DNA from: Actinomycetaceae bacterium
GTDB taxonomy: Bacteria; Actinomycetota; Actinomycetes; Actinomycetales; Actinomycetaceae
Assembly: GCA_030537615.1 (NCBI GenBank)
Contig: JAUNVP010000021.1
Location: 1-32,241, forward strand
DNA: 32,241 nucleotides
Reading direction: 5' to 3'
Translations under genes and position numbers: made by a program
The notes under the pieces: generated by a model
What the model saw: the letters and a program-made list of their open reading frames with translations, nothing else
Databases searched by the model: none
What the model was told of the DNA's origin: nothing
Shown here: positions 10,248 through 19,804 of the stretch, one piece after another
Layout of the letters: every line of letters begins with the position of its first letter
How positions within the stretch are numbered: the stretch's first letter is position 1

Positions 10248-11033
10248 TTACTTTGTCACCAACACGAGTTCGAGATAGTTGCGCTTGTCCCGCATTTCTA
10301 CACCTAAGAAATCTTCTTCCTCGGCGAGGGAGTGCGCGATTTCCAAAACACCATCAAGGCTCTCTGAAAGTGCTTGCGCGTGTTTCATTAAAGCTCCAGC
10401 AAGCATGCCTCTGTACCGTTTAGCTGAATGCGAGACAACACTGCGTTTACCACCGCGGTCCCTGACAGCGCTTACGCGTATTAAGTCATGTTCCCCTCGC
10501 AGCCCCGGCCATGCTTTGATGTACGCTCCAGAGCGGCAATCAACGATGATTTGATGATGCGAAAGCTCTGGCATCAGCGTATCTAGCCTGTTCTTCCAAA
10601 GGGAAGCCAGGGGGCCAAGTTGAGGGAGCCGTGTGTCCATTGAGAGTCGGTAACTAGGGATTCGCGACTTGAGATCAACGAGCCCGAATAATGCTGATTG
10701 CACTAAGACTCGAAAGCTCTCTCGTGGAGAGTAAACGGCCCCTAGTTCATTGAGCTTTCCCGCTTCGTACAATACGCCCGAATAGACCTCATAAGCTGGA
10801 GCCGTAGGGGAATTCCATAGGAGAGTGTTTGCTTCGACTTGGGGTTGAATCCGTTGTCCAACTCCTAAGATGTCGAGAGCGTCGGCGCGAGCCGAAACAG
10901 CTACCAATTCATCCAGGACCGAGGTGCGAAGATCTCTTAAATCGTCTGCAAAGGGATCCACCATAGATAAATCTAAGGGAGAGCCTTCAGCGGGTGCTGT
11001 CTTGCCTTCAGACGGCGGTAACATAATAAGCAT
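10248..11033 (-). CDS. yaaA: peroxide stress protein YaaA (DUF328)
   Basis: This 261-aa protein belongs to the YaaA family, which in E. coli limits free iron during peroxide stress. Family motifs are the N-terminal LPPSEGKT (5-12), PAYEVYSGVLY (about 78-88), the SALFGL segment, and SHSAKRYRGMLA near residue 200. It is transcribed divergently from rnpB with only about 47 bp between, so the two promoters must be nearly back to back. It sits tail to tail with the coiled-coil gene, 27 bp away. Confidence 0.9.
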   Translation of the reverse strand: MLIMLPPSEGKTAPAEGSPLDLSMVDPFADDLRDLRTSVLDELVAVSARADALDILGVGQRIQPQVEANTLLWNSPTAPAYEVYSGVLYEAGKLNELGAVYSPRESFRVLVQSALFGLVDLKSRIPSYRLSMDTRLPQLGPLASLWKNRLDTLMPELSHHQIIVDCRSGAYIKAWPGLRGEHDLIRVSAVRDRGGKRSVVSHSAKRYRGMLAGALMKHAQALSESLDGVLEIAHSLAEEEDFLGVEMRDKRNYLELVLVTK

Positions 11034-11069
11034 GCAACTAGGTTATTCTCCAAGACTCACACATGCGAG

Positions 11070-11075
11070 TATGAT
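11070..11075 (+). promoter_or_regulatory. rnpB -10 element
   Basis: TATGAT lies 5-6 nt before the 5' end of the RNase P RNA helix P1, the expected distance to a transcription start. The -35 (around 11046-11051) is weak. Confidence 0.55.
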
Positions 11076-11080
11076 GAGTC

Positions 11081-11443
11081 AGGATGAGCTGGCCGGATGG
11101 TCGCGGCGCAAGTCGAGGAACGTCCGGACTCCATAGGACACGGTGGTGGCTAACAGCCACCCGGGGTGACCCGCGGGATAGTGCCACAGAAAACAAACCG
11201 CCGTCGTTTTTAGCGACGGTAAGGGTGAAACGGTGGTGTAAGAGGCCACCAGCAAGTCGGGTGACCGATTTGGCTAGGAAAACCCCACCGGGAGCAAGAC
11301 CAAGCAGCACGCAGAGCTGTCCGTTCGACGCGTGCGGGTAGGTTGCTGGAGGTCATGAGCAATCATGACTCGAGATAGATGGCCATCGCAGGGAGTCTCA
11401 AATCCTCCTTGTACAGAATCCGGCGTATAGGCCAGCTCATCCT
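11081..11443 (+). ncRNA. rnpB: RNase P RNA (type A)
   Basis: This is the catalytic RNA of RNase P, which matures tRNA 5' ends. The terminal helix P1 is visible as AGGATGAGCTGGCC (11081-11094) pairing perfectly with GGCCAGCTCATCCT (11430-11443). Universally conserved elements follow in order: GAGGAACGTCCGGACTCC (11117-11134), ACAGAAAACAAACCGCC (11186-11202), AGGGTGAAACGGTG (11221-11234) and the matching AAGAGGCCACCAGC. A short run TTTT follows the 3' end. The last 7 nt overlap the end of the convergent gene at 11437. Confidence 0.96.
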
Positions 11444-12525
11444 GCTTTTCGTCTCCATTCAGGAGCGTAATCTTCAGATTCTTCATGAATGCGGGTGCGC
11501 TTATAGGTGTACCAATCGAAGTTTGAATTGAGTTTTAACGGCTCAGCAAGTGACTTCGGGTTCAATAGGCGCCGTAGCAGAATAAAAACTCTGAGATCCC
11601 ACAGTTGCGCCCAGGTAATCCGCACGATGGTGGGAAAAGCCACTTTGATATCGCGCTCGCGCTGATCCAGCGCCCTCTTCACGTCCTCAAGAATCCTCAG
11701 TGGCGTTGAGGTCGGTGCGTGGGGATGAGCTTCCCTATACTTGACTAAACCGTCGAATTCGACAACGATCCGTTCACATGGAAAACAGAAATCCGCGAAG
11801 TATGTCGCTGACGAAGTCGATATCTGCTGTTGCTGTATCGCACGCGGTAACCCGGCTTCGAGCATCCTCAGCTTAGTAATAGTCTCGCCGGCAGATTCAG
11901 ACCAGGGACTGACAAGTTCCAGATTCTTCAACATTCGTTTCGTGTAGCGACGATCCTTCAAGCGGGTGATAATGTTCCGCAACAGTCGGGTGAGTTTCCT
12001 AAAGCGGCGTACAGTTCCTTTTCTGTCTCTCCGGTCGGGTTGAACGATTTTCCGAACGGCCGATTCAATTGTCACGAGGGCGGGAACGATATCCTCGTAC
12101 GCGAGATATTCAATAATCAAATACGGCAAATCAAGGGCTTTTCCATACTCAGTTTGCGCGAATGCGGAAGGCGGATATCGACGCCTCGACCTCCTCACAA
12201 CTGAAGGAGCGAACCCTTGTCCCCGAATTCCGATGCGCGTTTGAGGCCGGCTGTGTGTGCACGTAATTACAAGCTGGATATCGATTGTTGGTAGTAGAAC
12301 ATCGAGGCCGTGAGCCAATGCGGCAGATTGCAATGACAAAGCGGAATCTGGAGCACTGTTATTGATCGTCTCCCGAATTCGAGCCAGCTGGACTGCAATT
12401 GCCCTGTCCCAGTAGGTCATCGGTAGTTGCCCAAATAGCGCGAAGCGACGGCTTGTTCGTTGTAAAGGTCCCGGACCAGAGGGAAACATGTGCTGGTTTA
12501 ATCGAACAATACGTAAAGATCTCAT
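11437..12525 (-). CDS. hypothetical protein with DUF559/Vsr-like nuclease-fold C-terminus
   Basis: This 362-aa protein is basic in its middle section (KLTRLLRNIITRLKDRRYTKR). The C-terminal third resembles the DUF559/AbiEi-associated endonuclease-like proteins common in actinobacteria. It has SPWSESAGE (206-214), LEAGLPRAIQQQ (222-233), FADFCFP with Asp245, VVEFDGLVKY with Glu256, Asp258 and Lys262, and the closing VRITWAQLWD (301-310). This pattern of acidic residues and lysine suggests a PD-(D/E)xK fold, but activity is not shown. The N-terminus is not recognised, and no Shine-Dalgarno precedes the ATG at 12525. The 3' end overlaps rnpB by 7 nt in convergent orientation. Confidence 0.75.
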   Translation of the reverse strand: MRSLRIVRLNQHMFPSGPGPLQRTSRRFALFGQLPMTYWDRAIAVQLARIRETINNSAPDSALSLQSAALAHGLDVLLPTIDIQLVITCTHSRPQTRIGIRGQGFAPSVVRRSRRRYPPSAFAQTEYGKALDLPYLIIEYLAYEDIVPALVTIESAVRKIVQPDRRDRKGTVRRFRKLTRLLRNIITRLKDRRYTKRMLKNLELVSPWSESAGETITKLRMLEAGLPRAIQQQQISTSSATYFADFCFPCERIVVEFDGLVKYREAHPHAPTSTPLRILEDVKRALDQRERDIKVAFPTIVRITWAQLWDLRVFILLRRLLNPKSLAEPLKLNSNFDWYTYKRTRIHEESEDYAPEWRRKAG

Positions 12526-12643
12526 GTCGACAGTGCATAGGATTTACCTGTCAGATAAAAGATCTGGCATTTTGATTGTGGATAACTCTGGCTGTAGACG
12601 CGCTGTGTACAGAGGTCTCGCGGCCCAGAACTCAACCGCTAGG

Positions 12644-13420
12644 TTAGGAGTCGTGCGACTCTTCCGTTAGCTCTGCGGCCGCGAGAGCCGCCGCGCCAAC
12701 AATTCCAGCTGTATTACGTAGTTTGGCTGGAACGATTGGAGTCTTGAGCTCAAGAAGAGGGAGGAACTTCTTATGCTTGCGTGAAATTCCGCCGCCGACG
12801 ACAAACAGATCCGGGCTGAACAGCATTTCAACATGGGAATAGTACCGTTGAAGACGTTTGGCCCACTGCTTGTAACTCCAGTTGCGGCGTTCCTTTTGCG
12901 CTGATGAAGCACGCGATTCGGCATCTTTACCATCGATTTCAAGGTGGCCGAGTTCGGTATTGGGTAGTAGGTTTCCGTCGAAAATGATTGCTGAGCCGAT
13001 GCCGGTACCGAGCGTGGTTACGATAATGGTGCCCGGGACATCCTTGGCAGCGCCGTAGACAACCTCAGCGTATCCCGCCGCGTCAGCGTCGTTGACCGCA
13101 TACACTTTTCGCCCGAGCTTGGACCACATGAAATCCGCAACATCGACCCCAGCCCATGAGGGATCGAGGTTCGCAATGAAAATTACTGTATTCCGTACAA
13201 CGGGAGCGGGAAACGTGATTCCAATTGGCATCTCTTGAGGCAGGTCGAACTGTTCGATGAGGGCTTTGCACGTTTGCGCAACAGCATCCGGTGTGGATGG
13301 ATGAGGTGTGGGGATTCGTACACGGTCAGTCGCAAAAGAACCGGTGTCGAGGTCGACAATCGCTCCTTTTATACCTGAACCACCGATATCAATGCCGAAT
13401 GCGAGATTTGCTGATGACAC
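12644..13420 (-). CDS. ppgK: polyphosphate glucokinase (ROK family)
   Basis: PpgK phosphorylates glucose using polyphosphate or ATP and is typical of actinobacteria. Visible are the phosphate-binding GIDIGGSGIKGA (9-20), the catalytic Asp in the VNDADAAG segment (Asp111 or Asp113), the TLGTGIGSA loop (136-144), and the ROK-type ELGHLEI (156-162). Length (258 aa) is normal. The GTG start at 13420 has a good AAGGAG site. It lies 36 bp downstream of map in the same direction, so it may be co-transcribed with map and panB. Confidence 0.94.
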   Translation of the reverse strand: MSSANLAFGIDIGGSGIKGAIVDLDTGSFATDRVRIPTPHPSTPDAVAQTCKALIEQFDLPQEMPIGITFPAPVVRNTVIFIANLDPSWAGVDVADFMWSKLGRKVYAVNDADAAGYAEVVYGAAKDVPGTIIVTTLGTGIGSAIIFDGNLLPNTELGHLEIDGKDAESRASSAQKERRNWSYKQWAKRLQRYYSHVEMLFSPDLFVVGGGISRKHKKFLPLLELKTPIVPAKLRNTAGIVGAAALAAAELTEESHDS

Positions 13421-13456
13421 TTTCGCTCCTTGTTGTTGAGGGTTGCAACCGCGGTG

Positions 13457-14359
13457 TCACGGCAGTGTGAGAATGTCTGCACCGTCCTCGGTTACTACTA
13501 TAGTGTGTTCGAACTGTGCTGTGCGGGAACGATCAGCAGTTACAACTGTCCAGTTATCATCCCAAAGTTTCCATTGGATACCACCAAGAGTGAGCATTGG
13601 TTCGATGGTAAAGACCATTCCCTCTTCCATCGTTATCGACGGTCGGGGAGCAGTGTCGTAATGAGGAATAATCAAACCAGAATGAAACGCCTCACCGACA
13701 CCGTGGCCCGTGTAATCGCGGACGACCCCATAATTGAATCGCTTGGCGTACTTTTCAATCACTCGGCCAATCACGCTGATTTCACGACCTGGTCGAACCG
13801 ATTTAATGCCACGCATCATGGCTTCTTTTGTACGTTCGCATAACAGACGAGATTCTTCATCGACATCGCCAACATAGAACATCGCGCAGGTGTCGCCGTG
13901 AACGCCATCAATGTAGGCAGTGACATCGATGTTGAGGATATCCCCATCCTCCAGAGGACGAGAGTCAGGGATCCCATGACATATCACTTCGTTAACGGAA
14001 GTGCACATGGATTTTGGAAAGCCCATGTAGTCAAGACTTGATGGGTAAGCTCCGTGAGAAATCATGTATTCATGAGCGATGGCATCTAATTCATCCGTGG
14101 TGATGCCAGGTTTTGCTGCTTCACCTGCCGCGTAAAGCGCTCCGGCAGCAATTTTCCCGGCGCGACGAATACGTTCAACTATGTCAGGAGTCTTTATGTC
14201 TGAAGCAGTAACGACCTCTGGGCCATCATGGAAAAGATACTCGGGTCGCTCGATATGGGCGGGCACAGGGCGTTTAGGGGAGAGTTTTCCCGGCTTGGTA
14301 TCACCGAGTGGAGCGCGTTTAGCTAAAACAGAATTCTTCATGTGTTTCTCATTTGGCAT
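13457..14359 (-). CDS. map: type I methionine aminopeptidase
   Basis: Map removes the initiator methionine from new proteins. The five metal ligands are Asp145 (NID), Asp156 (GDT), His219 (TGHGVG), Glu253 (IEPM) and Glu284 (EHT), with His128 in the CHGIP motif. The protein is 300 aa. Its N-terminal extension of about 40 residues carries a proline-rich stretch ([13 protein letters not shown]), as in actinobacterial type 1c enzymes. The ATG at 14359 overlaps the end of panB by 11 bp; the in-frame ATG at 14341 is an alternative start. No strong Shine-Dalgarno is seen before either, which suggests translational coupling to panB. Confidence 0.95.
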   Translation of the reverse strand: MPNEKHMKNSVLAKRAPLGDTKPGKLSPKRPVPAHIERPEYLFHDGPEVVTASDIKTPDIVERIRRAGKIAAGALYAAGEAAKPGITTDELDAIAHEYMISHGAYPSSLDYMGFPKSMCTSVNEVICHGIPDSRPLEDGDILNIDVTAYIDGVHGDTCAMFYVGDVDEESRLLCERTKEAMMRGIKSVRPGREISVIGRVIEKYAKRFNYGVVRDYTGHGVGEAFHSGLIIPHYDTAPRPSITMEEGMVFTIEPMLTLGGIQWKLWDDNWTVVTADRSRTAQFEHTIVVTEDGADILTLP

Positions 14360-15176
14360 GGTAGTGGTTACTGTCTGGGAATGATCCAGTTTTTACGGCT
14401 TCGCAATAGTCGCTGGCGGCATTGTGGAGTTCTGACCCTAGTTCTGCAAAGCGTCTGACAAAACGGGGGGTCCAATCTGTCATTCCAGCCATGTCCGACC
14501 ACACGAGGACCTGCCCAGACGTATGCGGGCCCGCACCAATACCGATCGTTGGTATATCCAGTGCTTCGGTGATCTCGGCTGCTACATCCGCTGGCGTAAG
14601 CTCAAGGACAAGCAGGCATGCGCCGGCCTCTTGGAGGGCCAATGCGTTATGGAGGAGTCTTTCACGTTCACTCCCACGGCCTTGAATGCGAGGCCCTCCG
14701 AGAGTGTTTTCAGACTGAGGAGTAAAACCGAGATGGCCAACGACAGGGATCCCAGAGGAAGAGAGAAGGCTCACTGATGCAACTCGAGCTTCGCCTCCTT
14801 CGAGTTTCACCGCATTGGCTCCCACCTTCATCAACCGTGCAGCTGACTCGAAAGCTTGCGTGGGAGAGCCCTCGTAGGTGCCGAAAGGTAGATCTGCGAT
14901 GATGAGTGGTCGAGTAGTTGACCGAGCCACTGCCGCTGTTGCCCGCTCCATGTCCTCTAAGGTCACCGGTAGCGTGGATTTGTGGCCGAGACACACATTG
15001 CCGTAGGAATCACCGACCAAAATCGTATCGACCCCAGCATCTTCAAAGATAGGTGCCGTTATGGCATCGTAGGACGTCAACATCGTTATTTTGCGACCGG
15101 CGCGTTTAGCTTGCGCTAAGTGTTGAACGCGCCACACGCGCGGTTCTACGAATTCAGAATCTGAAGACTCACTCAT
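14349..15176 (-). CDS. panB: 3-methyl-2-oxobutanoate hydroxymethyltransferase
   Basis: First committed step of pantothenate biosynthesis: transfer of a hydroxymethyl group from methylene-THF to 2-oxoisovalerate. Family motifs include [49 protein letters not shown] and [22 protein letters not shown]. The frame is open back to an ATG at 15242, but ATG15176 gives the usual length (275 aa). It also lies 7 nt after a CATAAT -10 with GTGACA 16 bp further upstream, so the mRNA is probably leaderless. No panC or panD is adjacent. Confidence 0.94.
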   Translation of the reverse strand: MSESSDSEFVEPRVWRVQHLAQAKRAGRKITMLTSYDAITAPIFEDAGVDTILVGDSYGNVCLGHKSTLPVTLEDMERATAAVARSTTRPLIIADLPFGTYEGSPTQAFESAARLMKVGANAVKLEGGEARVASVSLLSSSGIPVVGHLGFTPQSENTLGGPRIQGRGSERERLLHNALALQEAGACLLVLELTPADVAAEITEALDIPTIGIGAGPHTSGQVLVWSDMAGMTDWTPRFVRRFAELGSELHNAASDYCEAVKTGSFPDSNHYHAK

Positions 15177-15183
15177 ACTCTCT

Positions 15184-15211
15184 ATTATGTGGTGAAACTT
15201 GGTTTTGTCAC
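15184..15211 (-). promoter_or_regulatory. panB promoter, probably leaderless
   Basis: On the minus strand, GTGACA (15211-15206), a 16-bp spacer and CATAAT (15189-15184) are followed after 7 nt by the ATG of panB, which would then be the first codon of the transcript. Confidence 0.55.
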
Positions 15212-15255
15212 ACATCATGCGCGAGTATTTGCGATCCGACACCGACAGAGGACTC

Positions 15256-15282
15256 TAGACTCTCGTGAGTCTACTTTGTTTT
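15256..15282 (+). terminator. hairpin with T-rich tail in the pheS leader
   Basis: TAGACTC (15256-15262) and GAGTCTA (15267-15273) form a 7-bp stem with a TCGT loop, followed by CTTTGTTTT. Its position is about 90 bp before pheS and behind the divergent panB promoter. No gene ends here, so it may be an attenuator for pheST. No Phe-rich leader peptide is seen. Confidence 0.4.
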
Positions 15283-15325
15283 AAGCGTGCGATTAGTGGA
15301 CTGATTCTTCATGACAGAGCTGTGA

Positions 15326-16462
<1,137 letters not shown>

Positions 16463-16464
16463 GA

Positions 16465-19116
16465 ATGCCTAACGTCCCAATTTCTTGGCTGAAAGACCAC
16501 GTCGAGGTTTTGCCGGGAACCGACGCTCAAACGTTGGCAGCAGATCTCGTCAAGGTTGGTCTCGAGGAAGAGACAATACACTCTGCGGCAGTCAAAGGGC
16601 CTCTCGTGGTCGGCCGAGTTTTGTCTGTAGTTCCAGAGAAACAGAAGAACGGTAAGACCATTAACTATTGCCGTGTGGATGTTGGAGTCCACAATGACGC
16701 TCCCGGTGAAGGCAAGGAGCCTGCTGAGGTAGCTTCGCGCGGAATCATTTGTGGAGCGCACAACTTCAAAGCGGGCGATCTCGTTCCTGTGATCTTGCCC
16801 GGTGGTGTATTGCCAGGTGACTTCGAGATTTCGGCACGGAAAACATACGGACACATCTCTGACGGCATGATTTGTTCCGAACGAGAACTAGGAATGTCCG
16901 ATGAACACGCCGGCATTATCGTTCTGACGGAAATGTTCGATGAGGCCGATATTCCTCCGGTTGGGGAGAGCCTAATCGAGTTTCTTGGTCTTGGGGAAGA
17001 GCTGCTCGAGATCAACGTTACACCGGATAGAGGCTATTGCTTCTCGATGAGGGGGGTTGCCCGAGAGTATTCGCATTCGACGGGGACGCAGTTCACGGAC
17101 CCGGGGTTACCGGCAAGCCTCTGTCATGGAATTCCAGAACCCACCGAAGCGGGTTTTGCGGTAGAGGTCGACGACGACAATCCGATTCGAGGCTCAGTAG
17201 GATGTGACCGTTTTGTCACAAGAATTGTCCGCGGAATCGATCCAAACGCACCGACTCCGAAGTGGATGATCAAACGTCTTGAAGCAATGGGAATGCGCTC
17301 AATTTCCCTTGCTGTCGACATCACTAACTACGTCATGCTTGATCTCGGCCAGCCGTTACATGCATACGACCTCGATGCGATTGCAGCACCTATCGTTGTG
17401 CGCCGTGCCCGCTCGGGGGAGTCTTTGGTCACGCTCGATGAGCAGACCCACGAGCTCGATGCGGAAGATCTTTTGATTACGGATTGCCCGCAAGGGCAAC
17501 GGGCAGGCCGGATCCTTGGGCTAGCCGGTGTCATGGGCGGTCAGTACGGGGAAGTCGAAACTGATACGACCAATGTTTTGATCGAGGCGGCACATTTTGA
17601 TCCCATTACTGTGGCGAGGACAGCACGCAGGCACCGTATCCCGTCGGAAGCAGCTAAGCGCTTTGAGCGCGGTGTCGATCCACTGCTTCCTCCCGTCGCA
17701 GCTCAACGAGTGGTTGATCTGCTAGTCGAATATGGCGGTGGGACAGCTGATGAAGCCGTCTTCGACCTCAATAATCTTGCTAGTCGTGAACCGATCGAAA
17801 TGAGCACGAGTGAGCCTAGGCGCGTGGCTGGTGTTGATTATGGAACGGATCGCATTATCGAGATCCTGACAATGATCGGCTGCGATATTCGCGTGGATGG
17901 AGAGACACTCTTGGTGACGGCTCCGTCATGGCGTCCAGATTTAACCCAACCTTGCGATCTCGTCGAAGAAATCGCGCGACTGGACGGATATGACAATATT
18001 GAATCTGTGCTCCCTGTTGCTCCTGCTGGGCAAGGATTGCCGCCACGTATGAAGGCGCGTCGGGCAATTGCACAAACGCTCGCGGACATCGGCTTTGTCG
18101 AAGTCGGCTCTTATCCGTTTATTGGTGACGCACATGATAGGTGTCAAATCCCCGAAGATGATGAACGACGCAATGCGGTAAAACTGCGCAATCCGCTCGT
18201 TGATAGTCAACCGTTATTGCGCACGTCAATCCTCGATTCGCTACTGGAAACGGCGCAGCGAAATGCTGCGCGGGGAGCGGAGTCCATCCGTGTCTTTGAG
18301 CTTGGGATGGTGACGCGACCAGCGGGTACTGTGCCCTCGGCTATACCGTCTGCAGAGCAGCGACCGCACCCCAAGGAAATTGGTGCACTGCATCGAGGAA
18401 CCCCCAAACAGCCTTGGCATCTTGGTTTAGTCGCGGGCGGTCAATCTCCTGCGACTGGAGTGCGTTTCGGTAAACGGGATTACGATTGGGCCGATGTAAT
18501 TGATGCCGGGCAACGAGTGGGAATTGCCTTAGGGCTCACGATTGAAGCTAGTGCTTTGTATCGTGATCCGGATATCACGATGCCTCCGGGGCGGCCTCTA
18601 CCACAACCAGTAACGAGCCCCGAATCGGCAGCCCCGTGGCATCCGGGCAGGAGCGCGATTCTCTTTATCCGATCCGGTAAGAAGATCGTGGAGATCGGTC
18701 GAGCTGGTGAGTTGCATCCGCGGGTGGTGGAAAACTACGGCCTTCCCGGCAGAAGTGTCGCTCTTGAGCTTGACCTTGACGCACTGATAAAGGTTGCACC
18801 CGTGAATCCTATTCAAGTTTCACCGGTTTCAACCTATCCGCCAGTTAAAGAAGACATTGCTCTTGTCCTTGATCAAGACATCCCAATCGGCGTCGTTATC
18901 GACACGATTCGCTCGGCCGGAGGTCACCTTCTCGAAGAGGTTACGTTGTTTGATGAGTACTCCGGTAGTCAAATCGAGGACGGTAAACGATCGCTGGCGT
19001 TCGCATTGCGGATGCGAGCCGCGGACCACACGATGAGTTCTGAAGAAGCAGCACAAGTGAGGAATGCTATTATCACGCGAGTTTCTAAGACTCTTGGTGC
19101 AAAATTGCGCGCATAA
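16465..19116 (+). CDS. pheT: phenylalanyl-tRNA synthetase beta subunit
   Basis: This is the 883-aa editing subunit of PheRS. Domains in order are an N-terminal PISWLKDHV start, an EMAP/OB tRNA-binding domain (about 45-165, including ICGAHNFKAGDLVPVILPGGVLP read across two strands), and B3/B4 editing (about 230-410, with VDITNYVMLDLGQPLHAYD). These are followed by B5 (about 425-500), the pseudo-catalytic core, and the C-terminal FDX-ACB anticodon-binding domain (about 790-883, with YPPVKEDIALVLD and GKRSLAFALRMRAADHTM). The start codon follows a GGGGAAGGGG purine run at the end of pheS, so the two are translated from one mRNA. Confidence 0.97.
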   Translation: MPNVPISWLKDHVEVLPGTDAQTLAADLVKVGLEEETIHSAAVKGPLVVGRVLSVVPEKQKNGKTINYCRVDVGVHNDAPGEGKEPAEVASRGIICGAHNFKAGDLVPVILPGGVLPGDFEISARKTYGHISDGMICSERELGMSDEHAGIIVLTEMFDEADIPPVGESLIEFLGLGEELLEINVTPDRGYCFSMRGVAREYSHSTGTQFTDPGLPASLCHGIPEPTEAGFAVEVDDDNPIRGSVGCDRFVTRIVRGIDPNAPTPKWMIKRLEAMGMRSISLAVDITNYVMLDLGQPLHAYDLDAIAAPIVVRRARSGESLVTLDEQTHELDAEDLLITDCPQGQRAGRILGLAGVMGGQYGEVETDTTNVLIEAAHFDPITVARTARRHRIPSEAAKRFERGVDPLLPPVAAQRVVDLLVEYGGGTADEAVFDLNNLASREPIEMSTSEPRRVAGVDYGTDRIIEILTMIGCDIRVDGETLLVTAPSWRPDLTQPCDLVEEIARLDGYDNIESVLPVAPAGQGLPPRMKARRAIAQTLADIGFVEVGSYPFIGDAHDRCQIPEDDERRNAVKLRNPLVDSQPLLRTSILDSLLETAQRNAARGAESIRVFELGMVTRPAGTVPSAIPSAEQRPHPKEIGALHRGTPKQPWHLGLVAGGQSPATGVRFGKRDYDWADVIDAGQRVGIALGLTIEASALYRDPDITMPPGRPLPQPVTSPESAAPWHPGRSAILFIRSGKKIVEIGRAGELHPRVVENYGLPGRSVALELDLDALIKVAPVNPIQVSPVSTYPPVKEDIALVLDQDIPIGVVIDTIRSAGGHLLEEVTLFDEYSGSQIEDGKRSLAFALRMRAADHTMSSEEAAQVRNAIITRVSKTLGAKLRA

Positions 19117-19142
19117 AGCCTAGATAAGCACTTTCTTGACTG

Positions 19143-19190
19143 CGTTTCCCCTGCCTCTGGGACTTTTCGGGTAGGGGAAACGTATTTCAT
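19143..19190 (+). terminator. terminator after pheT
   Basis: CGTTTCCCCT (19143-19152) and AGGGGAAACG (19173-19182) form a perfect 10-bp stem, followed by TATTTCAT. It lies 27 nt after the pheT stop codon. Confidence 0.8.
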
Positions 19191-19206
19191 AGTGCAGACT
19201 TGAGGT

Positions 19207-19710
19207 ATGAGGGTTTTAATCGTATGGGCATCAAGGCACGGTGCCACAACTGAAGTGGCTGAAACTGTTGCCGAAGAACTGATGAACGCTGGAATGGAAG
19301 TGACGCTTTCAGAAGCGAGTGCCGTCACGTCTATTGCCGAATACGATGGCTTGGTTCTCGGTTCTGCTGTGTACATGACTCAGTGGGTTGATGATATGCG
19401 TCGTTTTGCGACCACGTTTCACGACGAGTTGCAAAATAAGAATCTCTGGGCCTTTTCGGTGGGTTTGTCAGGAGTGCCGAAGGGGAATGTGCAGGATCCT
19501 GTTCGCGTAGGGCCAGTGTTGCTGAAAATTAACCCGAGAGAACATAAAACATTTGCTGGACGGCTACGGCCTCGGGAATTGTCGTTACGAGAGCGGTCAA
19601 TTGCTCGTCTCGGCGGCGCGGTTGAGGGCGATTTTCGCGACTGGGACGAGATTCGAGCGTGGGCTCGGAGCGTCGCGGAAGATATGCGATCGTTAGAACC
19701 AGGGGGCTGA
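19207..19710 (+). CDS. flavodoxin-domain protein (HemG-like family)
   Basis: This is a 167-aa single-domain flavodoxin. The N-terminal phosphate loop VWASRHGATTEVAETVAEEL (6-25) binds the FMN phosphate, and YDGLVLGSAVYMTQW (about 46-60) is the second FMN-contacting region. It belongs to the group related to HemG-type protoporphyrinogen oxidase. Its actual redox partner is unknown, and no heme gene is nearby. A TTGAGGT precedes the ATG. It stands alone between the pheT terminator and the arg promoter. Confidence 0.8.
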   Translation: MRVLIVWASRHGATTEVAETVAEELMNAGMEVTLSEASAVTSIAEYDGLVLGSAVYMTQWVDDMRRFATTFHDELQNKNLWAFSVGLSGVPKGNVQDPVRVGPVLLKINPREHKTFAGRLRPRELSLRERSIARLGGAVEGDFRDWDEIRAWARSVAEDMRSLEPGG

Positions 19711-19766
19711 GGTCCTTTCCGTGCTCGGATACCCACACAAATGTGAGCGGTATGACTATAAGACAA

Positions 19767-19797
19767 TTGGGAATGTTTATGCATGAATATGTATAGT
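19767..19797 (+). promoter_or_regulatory. argC promoter with overlapping ArgR box
   Basis: TATAGT (19792-19797) is a -10 lying 7 nt before the GTG of argC, so the arg mRNA is probably leaderless. TTGGGA (19767-19772) is a weak -35. The 18-bp TATGCATGAATATGTATA (19778-19795) is an imperfect palindrome with ARG-box length and symmetry. A second perfect inverted repeat, ATGAATA/TATTCAT (19783-19789 and 19798-19804), brackets the -10. An ArgR bound here would block the promoter. Confidence 0.65.
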
Positions 19798-19804
19798 TAT
19801 TCAT

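Noticed and set aside
19207-19710. Second NrdI
   Set aside because: It has a classical flavodoxin phosphate loop and lacks the NrdI-specific GNRNFG and YRFELLGT motifs.
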